Assembly (NCBI GenBank): GCA_947628575.1
Contig: CANRAK010000081.1
Coordinates: 1-5,050, forward strand
From: an uncultured Clostridia bacterium
GTDB lineage: Bacteria > Bacillota > Clostridia > TANB77 > CAG-465
Reading direction: 5' to 3'
DNA: 5,050 bases
Part shown: in pieces, positions 1-5,050 of the stretch
Numbering within the stretch: position 1 is the first letter of the stretch
Layout of the letters: every line of letters begins with the position of its first letter
Made by a program: the position numbers and the translations under genes
The notes under the pieces: model-generated
What the model was told of the DNA's origin: nothing
The model's database searches: none
What the model saw: only the letters and a program-made list of their open reading frames with translations

Positions 1-651
1 AGCACCAGCAGCTCCATCAGCACCCGGTGCACCAGTTGCACCAGTTGCACCAGTTGCACCAGTAGCACCTGTAGGTCCAGTAACACCAGTAGGGCCGGTT
101 GCACCTGTAGCACCAGTAACACCAGCAGGACCAGTAGCACCAGTTACACCGGTAGGGCCTGTTATACCTTGTGGTACAACAAAATCAAAAACAGCATTTT
201 CAAGTGTTCCAGAATTGCTAACACTAGCTATACTACCTGGGGCACCTGTAGTTGTAGTGCCAACAGCTATAGTTGATGCTAACCCAGTAGGACCAGTTGG
301 ACCAGTAGCGCCAGTCGCACCAGTAGGTCCAGTAACACCAGTAGGACCAGTAGCACCTGTAGCACCAGTAACACCAGCAGGACCAGTAGCACCAGTTACA
401 CCAGTAGGGCCTGTAGCTCCTGTTGGACCAACTAAACCAATTCCAGGAATACCTTGTGGACCTTGACTACCAGTAGGTCCTGTAGGGCCAGTAGGACCTT
501 GTATACCTTGAGGGCCTGGCACACCTTGTAATCCTTGTACTCCTTGAGGACCTGTAGGTCCCATTGGACCAGGAACACATTTAGTACAAATTATTGGACA
601 AGGTCTAGTATTGCAAGAACTATTATCATTGTTTGAACAACAATTATTCAT
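1..651 (-). CDS. BclA-like collagen-repeat exosporium protein (5' part; C-terminus lies beyond the left edge)
   Basis: The 217 visible codons start at an ATG at 649-651 behind a strong AAAAGGAGG site (657-665). Residues 1-27 hold six cysteines (C4, C5, C13, C18, C22, C25), a possible disulfide-linked anchor like the cysteine-rich head of C. difficile BclA3. Gly-X-Y tracts then run over about 28-70, 72-123 and 162-217. The first tract is rich in Gln at the Y position; the second and third are almost all GPT, GAT or GVT. A 39-residue non-collagen insert (124-162) separates the last two. No signal peptide is seen, which fits a protein made in the mother cell and assembled on the spore from outside. 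Known family role: BclA-type filaments form the hair-like exosporium layer, usually with a C-terminal trimerising head, which would lie outside the window. The glycosyltransferase gene just upstream suggests that the Thr residues are glycosylated. A phage tail or other surface collagen-like protein is less likely. Confidence 0.85.
   Translation of the reverse strand, partial: MNNCCSNNDNSSCNTRPCPIICTKCVPGPMGPTGPQGVQGLQGVPGPQGIQGPTGPTGPTGSQGPQGIPGIGLVGPTGATGPTGVTGATGPAGVTGATGATGPTGVTGPTGATGATGPTGPTGLASTIAVGTTTTGAPGSIASVSNSGTLENAVFDFVVPQGITGPTGVTGATGPAGVTGATGATGPTGVTGPTGATGATGATGATGAPGADGAAGA
71..162 (-). repeat. Direct repeat copy 2 (collagen-coding block)
   Basis: This 92-nt block matches positions 323-414 with four mismatches, at a period of 252 nt (84 codons). 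It encodes the GPTGVTGATGPAGVTGATG-type stretch at about residues 164-194 of the collagen-like protein. The mismatches are at third codon positions, so the protein sequence is the same in both copies. This points to duplication or gene conversion inside the gene. Confidence 0.85.
166..282 (-). other. Non-collagen insert domain within the collagen-like protein
   Basis: Residues 124-162 break the Gly-X-Y pattern. They begin LASTIAVGTTTTGAPG and end VFDFVVPQG, with an SNSGT turn between. From memory, the pattern VGT.TTG.PG...SV.NSGT......DF.VP.G recurs as a short linker between collagen tracts in clostridial and phage collagen-like proteins. Its function is unknown to me. It looks like a small beta-rich unit, possibly a hinge or a register point for the triple helix. 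Because it lies between two nearly identical collagen blocks, it seems to be part of a larger duplicated unit. Confidence 0.6.
323..414 (-). repeat. Direct repeat copy 1 (collagen-coding block)
   Basis: This is the partner of the block at 71-162, on the N-terminal side of the insert domain and covering about residues 80-110. Similarity continues more weakly to the left (about 293-322 against 41-70). The original duplicated unit was therefore probably longer and has partly diverged. Confidence 0.85.
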
Positions 652-687
652 AAAAACCTCCTTTTATTTGAGCATTTAGCTCTATAA

Positions 688-714
688 TAATATATGAAAA
701 TAACAAATAAATGT
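688..714 (-). promoter_or_regulatory. Candidate sigma-K promoter of the collagen-like gene
   Basis: On the minus strand, CATATATTA (696 down to 688) is a full match to the sigma-K -10 pattern CATAnnnTA. An AC within GCACA (714-713) lies 16 nt upstream, the expected -35 element and spacing. Transcription would begin near 681, leaving about 30 nt of leader including the ribosome site. The -35 element is only 3 nt past the glycosyltransferase stop codon. Known background: bclA genes of C. difficile are expressed in the mother cell under sigma-K. Use of this site is inferred. Confidence 0.5.
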
Positions 715-717
715 GCG

Positions 718-1791
718 TTATTTTAAATGCTGTGAAAAGAATTCTTTATTTTTTAAATATGTAGCATTTGTAGGGTCTATTTTTGCTATTTTCTCATTAT
801 ATTTATTTGCTAATTTAATATTTCCTAACTTAAAGTATGAATAACAAAGATTTATATATGGTATAAGCTTATAGTATTCTAGCATATAAAAACCACCACT
901 TTTTAAATTTGGCTGTATTTTTAATGACTGCTTGAACCAATATATAGCAATATCATAATTTTCTTTTTGCATAAAATGTATACCAATATTACTTGTAACT
1001 TCTGCTCTAGGCACGTCATATTCAAAAGATTTAAAAAGAAAATGTAATTTATTTTCCTCATCATTTAACATTGAGTAACAATTAGCTAAATCTAGACAAG
1101 CATTTATTTTATTTTCTATCCAAGAATTATTATCTTCTAGTACTTTTTTAAAATTTAAAATAGCCTTTTTATATTTTTTATGATACATTAATTCTCTTGC
1201 ATAGTAATATAGTTGTCTTGCATCTAAAGTAATATTTGCTTTTATCATAGATTCAAATATATCTAAGTTTCTTGTAGTTAAAGTTTTTTCTTCCTTTTTA
1301 TGAGTAATACAAATATCTGTATATTCTATGTTTCCACTTGGAGTAATTACTTCATGAATAGGACTCTCCCATTTGTAATTCTTTTCTCTTTTTAAAAGTC
1401 TTTCCCTATAATATGAAAAAGTTGGATTACCGTTATTATCAAAAGCAATATTGTATTTCATCATTACCATATCTATATCTTTACTTAAATTATTTTTTAA
1501 ATTTAATATTTTTTCTTTATCTTTTGGAAGTATTACATCATCTGCATCAAGCCATAAAATATAGTCTTTTGTTGCTTTAGAAAAAGAGTAATTTCTAGCT
1601 TTAGAAAAGTCATTAACCCATTTAAAGTCATATACTTTATCTGTAAAAGTTTTTGCTATAGTTTTTGTTTTATCTGTAGAACCTGTATCTACTATAATTA
1701 TTTCATCTACTATATCTTTAACACTTGTTAAGCATCTACTTAATATCTTTTCTTCATTTTTTACAATCATACATAAACTAATAGTTATCAT
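718..1791 (-). CDS. SgtA-like family 2 glycosyltransferase with TPR-like C-terminus
   Basis: This complete 357-residue protein starts at an ATG (1789-1791) behind AAAAGGAGG. Residues 1-150 form a GT-A domain: ISLCMIVKNEE at 4-14, the nucleotide-binding IIVDTGSTD around D35, the metal-binding LDADD with the DxD at D82-D84, and SPIHE around H146. Three TPR-like helical pairs follow at about 195-222, 266-294 and 311-340. There is no signal peptide or membrane segment, so it should act in the cytosol. The family transfers a sugar from a nucleotide-sugar donor, and the TPR part may hold a protein acceptor. The next gene encodes a Thr-rich collagen-like protein. In C. difficile the glycosyltransferase SgtA sits beside bclA3 and is needed for its glycosylation, so O-glycosylation of the collagen-like product is the best inference. 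Donor sugar is unknown. SunS-type peptide S-glycosyltransferases share this layout, but no bacteriocin precursor is present. Confidence 0.85.
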   Translation of the reverse strand: MITISLCMIVKNEEKILSRCLTSVKDIVDEIIIVDTGSTDKTKTIAKTFTDKVYDFKWVNDFSKARNYSFSKATKDYILWLDADDVILPKDKEKILNLKNNLSKDIDMVMMKYNIAFDNNGNPTFSYYRERLLKREKNYKWESPIHEVITPSGNIEYTDICITHKKEEKTLTTRNLDIFESMIKANITLDARQLYYYARELMYHKKYKKAILNFKKVLEDNNSWIENKINACLDLANCYSMLNDEENKLHFLFKSFEYDVPRAEVTSNIGIHFMQKENYDIAIYWFKQSLKIQPNLKSGGFYMLEYYKLIPYINLCYSYFKLGNIKLANKYNEKIAKIDPTNATYLKNKEFFSQHLK

Positions 1792-1879
1792 AAAAACCTC
1801 CTTTTAGAGTATATGACAAAAAGTTACTTAAAGTTAAAGGTTAAAAATATAGCCAAATTAGAATAAAAGTATTAATATA

Positions 1880-1906
1880 TATGCTATGAATAAAAAAGTA
1901 AAATGT
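1880..1906 (-). promoter_or_regulatory. Candidate sigma-K promoter of the glycosyltransferase gene
   Basis: On the minus strand, CATAGCATA (1888 down to 1880) fits CATAnnnTA perfectly, and AC (1906-1905) lies exactly 16 nt upstream. This is the same geometry as the candidate before the collagen-like gene. The start point would be near 1873, giving a leader of about 80 nt. The -10 element overlaps the comEC start codon on the other strand, and the -35 lies inside comEC. AT-rich DNA gives chance matches, but two identical layouts before two functionally linked genes strengthen the case. Confidence 0.42.
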
Positions 1907-4009
1907 ATATTAATAATAATGATAATTATACTAAGAAGTGCATACTGTGTATATGTATATAATTTTAAATATAGTGAGTGGAAAAATAACGTTATAACTA
2001 TAAAAGTAGAAGCTATTGAAAAAATAGATGATGAAGCTGTTACATATATAGTTAAATATAATAGAGATAAATTTTTATTATATATAAAAGATAAAGAGAA
2101 AATATATGAATATGGAGATATACTAAAAATACTATCTAGTAACTATAAAATAGAAAAGGCAGGAAATCCTTATGAATTTAACTATAAACGTTATTTGTCT
2201 TCAAAAGGGATAGTTTCAAGAATATATTGTGTAAAAGTATTAGAAGAAGACAAAAAAGTAGATTTAATGAGTGTTGTGCATTATATAAGAAAGAGAATAA
2301 GTGAAAAACTAGATAAATCTTTAACAGCACAAAATACTAATCTATTAAAAAGTATTATTTATGGTGATGACACATATTTACAAGAAGATATTAAAAATAA
2401 ATTTTCAAATATTGGACTAGGGCATGTACTTTGTGTATCAGGTACACATATTGCATTTTTACTAAGTAGTTTAGATATTATATTGCAGGAAAAAAAGCAT
2501 AAGAAACTTAAAACTATTTTAATGATATATTTATATGCAATATCATTATTTAATATTTCACTTTTTAGAGCAATTTGTATGTATATTTTAGGGAAGATAC
2601 CTTTTAAAGAAAAATATTGCATTACACTTGGTATAGTAATATTAATTAATCCATATTATATATTTAACATAGGTATTATTTTTTCTTTTCTATCTATTTT
2701 AGGAATTCATCTTTTTTATAATCTAATAACTTCATATATCATAGTAAAATTTAAATTAAAAAAATCTAATATCATAGTAAATAGTATATCTTTAACTATC
2801 AGCTCACAAATACTAACACTACCATTTTTAGTATATTATTTTCAAAAAATAACACTAATTGCTGTTTTTTCTAATATAGCGTTATATATTGTTCTTAATG
2901 TTTTATTTCTTATAGGGTTTATGCTATTTGTATTGTTTTTTATTCCAGGCATTTCTAATTTTCTAATATTTATTTGTAATATTTTCCTAAATGTTTTAGT
3001 TTATCAAGTGGATGTAATAGATAAATTTAACTTTTTTAATATTAATTTACCAAAAATAAATATTATTGTATTTATAGCGTACTATAGTGTAGTTGTTATA
3101 TACATGTATGGTGCAAAGATTAAGTTTATATCGTGGAAAAACAGAAAAATAGTGGAAAAAGTTCAAAAACTAGTAGTAAGCTTTTCTGTTATATATTGCA
3201 TTTTATGGTATATATACATAATGTATCTTGAAAAGTATGTAATATTTTTTAATGTAGGACAAGGCAATATGGCTTTTATACACAAATATAATACAAATAT
3301 AATAGTAGATATTGGCTCAACAAGAGAAAATAATGCTGCAAGTATTATATTAAATTTCCTAAAAGCAAAAAATATAAATAAGATAAATGCAATATTTCTT
3401 ACGCATATTCATAGTGACCACATAAATGGAGTAGAAGAAGTAGTATCAAACATAAAGGTAGATAGAGTTTGTTACTGTTTGCCACCAGAAAGCAATACAG
3501 ATTATGAAAATATGGTTAGAACATTAAAAAGTAAAAATATAACAATAGATATTTTAAAAGAAGAAGATACAATAAATATTAATAATATAAATATAGATGT
3601 ATTATCACCACCAAAAGAATATATTATCCAAGATGAAGATATTTTAAATGCTAATTCTTCTGTATATTTAGTTAGTGAGGATAACAAAAATATATTATTT
3701 ATGGGAGATGCTACTAAGAAAACAGAAAAGTATATATTAGATAAATATATTAATTTAAAGTTTGAAGTAGACACAAAAAAGGAAGAAATTAAAAGCAAAA
3801 TTAAAAATTTAATAGCATATCAAGTATCTCATCATGGCTCAAAAACATCCTCATACGAACCATTTATTAATAAAATTAATTGTACAAATGCTGTTATATC
3901 TGCAGATAAGAAAGTATATGGACATCCAGATAAAGAAACTTTAGACACATTAGTAAAAAATAAATTTAAAATACATATCACGCAAGAAGAAGGAGCAATT
4001 AAATTTTAA
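1886..4009 (+). CDS. comEC: ComEC/Rec2-family DNA internalisation channel protein
   Basis: The 707-residue protein shows the full ComEC order. A membrane anchor lies at about 7-26. An OB-fold region spans about 30-118 and includes NPYEFNYKRYLSSKGI at 94-109. The multi-span competence domain covers about 150-447, with GLGHVLCVSGTHIA at 177-190, GIIFSFLSILGI at 263-274 and SQILTLPF at 307-314. A metallo-beta-lactamase-like domain covers about 450-707: NVGQGN 456-461, VDIGS 474-478, THIHSDH 506-512, MGD 606-608, SHHGS 648-652, GHP 679-681. The metal-ligand set looks intact. Known role: ComEC carries single-stranded DNA across the membrane, and the C-terminal domain is a proposed nuclease for the other strand. 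It is somewhat shorter than the B. subtilis protein (776 aa). No Shine-Dalgarno sequence precedes the ATG, and an in-frame TAG at 1859-1861 limits upstream extension. A TAGAAT at 1859-1864 might be a weak -10. No other competence gene is visible, so natural transformation cannot be inferred. Confidence 0.92.
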   Translation: MNKKVKCILIIMIIILRSAYCVYVYNFKYSEWKNNVITIKVEAIEKIDDEAVTYIVKYNRDKFLLYIKDKEKIYEYGDILKILSSNYKIEKAGNPYEFNYKRYLSSKGIVSRIYCVKVLEEDKKVDLMSVVHYIRKRISEKLDKSLTAQNTNLLKSIIYGDDTYLQEDIKNKFSNIGLGHVLCVSGTHIAFLLSSLDIILQEKKHKKLKTILMIYLYAISLFNISLFRAICMYILGKIPFKEKYCITLGIVILINPYYIFNIGIIFSFLSILGIHLFYNLITSYIIVKFKLKKSNIIVNSISLTISSQILTLPFLVYYFQKITLIAVFSNIALYIVLNVLFLIGFMLFVLFFIPGISNFLIFICNIFLNVLVYQVDVIDKFNFFNINLPKINIIVFIAYYSVVVIYMYGAKIKFISWKNRKIVEKVQKLVVSFSVIYCILWYIYIMYLEKYVIFFNVGQGNMAFIHKYNTNIIVDIGSTRENNAASIILNFLKAKNINKINAIFLTHIHSDHINGVEEVVSNIKVDRVCYCLPPESNTDYENMVRTLKSKNITIDILKEEDTININNINIDVLSPPKEYIIQDEDILNANSSVYLVSEDNKNILFMGDATKKTEKYILDKYINLKFEVDTKKEEIKSKIKNLIAYQVSHHGSKTSSYEPFINKINCTNAVISADKKVYGHPDKETLDTLVKNKFKIHITQEEGAIKF

Positions 4010-4057
4010 ATGTATATTATATATAAAATGTAAAAAAATAATTATATAGGTGATTGT

Positions 4058-4657
4058 ATGATAAATTTGAAAGAAAAAATAATATATTTAACAGTTTTAG
4101 TTGTATTTTTAACTTGTGGAATAAGCTTTGGATATGCACAGACAAGACTTAACTCAGATTTAGATATAGATAATAGCAATATATTAGAATATGCTAAAAA
4201 TTATAGTATAAGAACGGATATAGAGCCAACTGTAGCAGCATCAACATCTTCATACGACGTAACAGTTACATACGAAGATAATTATCTTGTATGCAATGAA
4301 AACACATTAACTTCTAAGACTATATATGGAACAAATATAGATAAAGTAAAAGAAGATGAAAAAAAGTATCAAGAAGAACATGGACTTATGTATAGTATAA
4401 AAGCAGAAACAAATACTAGCATAATATATACAAGAACACTAAATGAAAATTGCCCAAACCATTTTTTAGTTATTCTTGAAGATGAAAAGATAAATGTATA
4501 TTCTATACAGTCTGAAACTAAAAAAACAGTATTCATGACTTTAACAGATATAAATATAGAGAATTTAAGGAAAGAATTAAGAACTAAAGTAGAGAAAGGA
4601 ACATACATAAATTCTAGAGATGATTTAAATAAATTTATAGAAGATTTGGAAAGCTAA
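4058..4657 (+). CDS. Exported protein with BofC-like C-terminal region
   Basis: This 199-residue protein starts at an ATG 4 nt after AGGTGA (4048-4053). A hydrophobic stretch at about 8-25 followed by FGYAQ suggests a signal peptide cleaved after A27, or an anchor. C20 lies in a poor lipobox (FLTC), so a lipoprotein is unlikely. From about residue 77 the layout recalls BofC: a Cys (C79), an acidic helix (93-107), NCPNHFLVIL (131-140), then a short strand, TDINIENL (163-170), a helix, EKGTYINS (179-186) and a closing acidic helix to IEDLES. I aligned this from memory with the end of B. subtilis BofC (ID.E.L ... L.KGI ... IE). C79 and C132 could form a disulfide. BofC in Bacillus restrains pro-sigma-K processing in the space between mother cell and forespore; the role here is unknown. 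The gene follows comEC by 48 nt and may share its transcript. Confidence 0.6.
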   Translation: MINLKEKIIYLTVLVVFLTCGISFGYAQTRLNSDLDIDNSNILEYAKNYSIRTDIEPTVAASTSSYDVTVTYEDNYLVCNENTLTSKTIYGTNIDKVKEDEKKYQEEHGLMYSIKAETNTSIIYTRTLNENCPNHFLVILEDEKINVYSIQSETKKTVFMTLTDINIENLRKELRTKVEKGTYINSRDDLNKFIEDLES

Positions 4658-4667
4658 ATATTGAAAA

Positions 4668-4736
4668 TTCTTTTGAGTTATGCTAATCTAAAAATATATA
4701 GGAGGTAATAGTATGGACGAAGATAACTCAAAAGAA
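4668..4736. repeat. Perfect 14-bp inverted repeat around a gene start
   Basis: TTCTTTTGAGTTAT at 4668-4681 is the exact reverse complement of 4723-4736, with 41 nt between. The spacer holds the AGGAGGT ribosome site (4700-4706) and the ATG (4713-4715) of the next gene, and the right arm covers about codons 4-8. If both arms are transcribed they could form a stem presenting the start region in a loop. If transcription starts near 4696 instead, the arms could be DNA sites for a regulator. No run of T follows the right arm, so it is not a usual terminator. Confidence 0.6.
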
Positions 4737-5050
4737 GAATTAAATAATGAGCAAGTCCCAATAGAAGAAAATACTAATCCTGAAGTAGAGAATAAAGTAA
4801 CTAATATAGAAAAAAATAAAGAAGTTAATAAAACAGTTAATAAAGTAATATATAAAAAGACAAAAGAAAAAAAGAGTAAGAAAAAGAGAAGAAAAGGTGA
4901 TAATGGAGTATATGTAGAGTATAGAAAACCTAGTATTTTTACATCTATTCTTTTAATTTTAATAGGTGCTCTAATTGCAACAATAGCTTTACTACTTGTA
5001 TATGTATTTAAAATAAAAAAAGATGTTGTAGTATATGAAGAACCAAAAGA
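4713..5050 (+). CDS. Single-pass membrane protein with highly charged cytoplasmic head (partial, C-terminus beyond the right edge)
   Basis: A strong AGGAGGT site (4700-4706) sits 6 nt before the ATG, and the frame stays open for 112 codons to the window end. Residues 1-28 are acidic (MDEDNSKEEL, PIEEN, PEVE). Residues 29-62 become Lys-rich and end in KEKKSKKKRRK (51-61). One hydrophobic helix spans about 74-98, followed by FKIKKDVVVYEEPK. The basic stretch before the helix predicts the N-terminus inside the cell and the missing C-terminal part outside. I do not recognise the family. The shape is typical of Firmicute envelope proteins whose outer part is an SH3-like, peptidoglycan-binding or hydrolase domain, but none of that is visible. 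It follows the BofC-like gene by 55 nt. TTGAAA (4661-4666) and a poor TAATCT (4684-4689), 17 nt apart, could be its own weak promoter. Confidence 0.8.
   Translation, partial: MDEDNSKEELNNEQVPIEENTNPEVENKVTNIEKNKEVNKTVNKVIYKKTKEKKSKKKRRKGDNGVYVEYRKPSIFTSILLILIGALIATIALLLVYVFKIKKDVVVYEEPK

Noticed and set aside
215..466. 83-residue plus-strand open frame rich in Pro-Val-Gly-Pro
   Set aside because: It is the antisense shadow of the collagen repeats. The minus strand has a strong ribosome site, a cysteine-rich head and regular Gly-X-Y, none of which the plus frame can match.
1..560. Short repeated units that could suggest a CRISPR array or satellite
   Set aside because: The units follow a 9-nt and 3-nt codon rhythm of Gly-X-Y in one open frame, with no unique spacers of constant length.
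670..682. Small hairpin GAGC-ATTTA-GCTC between the glycosyltransferase and collagen-like genes
   Set aside because: The stem is only 4 bp and is not followed by a T run on the minus strand, so it is not a terminator. At most it is a weak 5' mRNA structure.
718..1791. SunS-type bacteriocin glycosyltransferase
   Set aside because: The domain layout is similar, but there is no small precursor peptide, transporter or immunity gene nearby, while a collagen-like acceptor is adjacent.
1807..1815. Second sigma-K-like -10 (CATATACTC, minus strand) with AC 17 nt upstream
   Set aside because: Its start point would fall at about 1800, inside the Shine-Dalgarno sequence, leaving almost no leader. The 1880-1906 candidate is a better match with a sensible leader.
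2359..2622. 87-residue minus-strand open frame inside comEC
   Set aside because: It lies opposite the conserved GLGHVLCVSGTHIA region of ComEC, and has no domain pattern I recognise.
3502..3798. 98-residue minus-strand open frame inside comEC
   Set aside because: Antisense to the metallo-beta-lactamase-like domain; its hydrophobic, Ser-rich composition is what AT-rich antisense frames usually give.
4010..4057. Possible promoter or terminator between comEC and the BofC-like gene
   Set aside because: The region is nearly pure AT with TATATA-like runs, but has no matching -35 element and no stem followed by T residues.
4369..4608. 79-residue minus-strand open frame inside the BofC-like gene
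   Set aside because: Antisense to the conserved half of that gene, with no independent evidence of coding.
4668..4736. Invertible phase-variation switch of the C. difficile type
   Set aside because: The arms are short, the enclosed segment is only 41 nt and includes the gene start, and no recombinase is visible. Inversion would destroy the gene start rather than flip a promoter.

Overview
The window looks like chromosomal DNA from a spore-forming, very AT-rich Firmicute, most likely a relative of Clostridioides difficile (Peptostreptococcaceae: Clostridioides, Paraclostridium, Romboutsia, Terrisporobacter and similar). The evidence is strong AGGAGG ribosome sites, AT-biased codon use, and a collagen-like exosporium gene paired with a glycosyltransferase gene, an arrangement known from the bclA3/sgtA locus of C. 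difficile. The N-terminus of the collagen-like protein does not match the C. difficile BclA3 sequence I remember, so I do not name the species.

Left half, minus strand (1-1791): a SgtA-like family 2 glycosyltransferase with C-terminal TPR-like repeats is followed, 66 nt downstream, by a BclA-like protein that runs off the left edge. Each gene has its own upstream sequence that fits a mother-cell sigma-K promoter (AC, 16 nt, CATAnnnTA). The two also share a 19-nt translation start region. The simplest reading is a late-sporulation exosporium module: a cytosolic enzyme glycosylates threonines in the Gly-X-Thr repeats of the filament protein before the protein is placed on the spore surface.

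Right half, plus strand (1886-5050): a complete ComEC/Rec2-family DNA-uptake channel gene comes first. Next is an exported protein whose C-terminal half resembles BofC. Last is the start of a single-pass membrane protein with a highly charged cytoplasmic head, cut by the right edge. Gaps of 48 and 55 nt with no convincing terminator make a shared transcript possible. A perfect 14-bp inverted repeat brackets the ribosome site and start codon of the last gene.

The two halves diverge from a 94-nt intergenic region. The proposed sigma-K promoter of the glycosyltransferase gene overlaps the comEC start codon. I saw no RNA genes, insertion sequences, CRISPR array, phage genes or convincing rho-independent terminators. 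No single element here is clearly an undescribed system. The most worthwhile points are the matched promoters, the modular collagen protein, the BofC-like gene and the inverted repeat.
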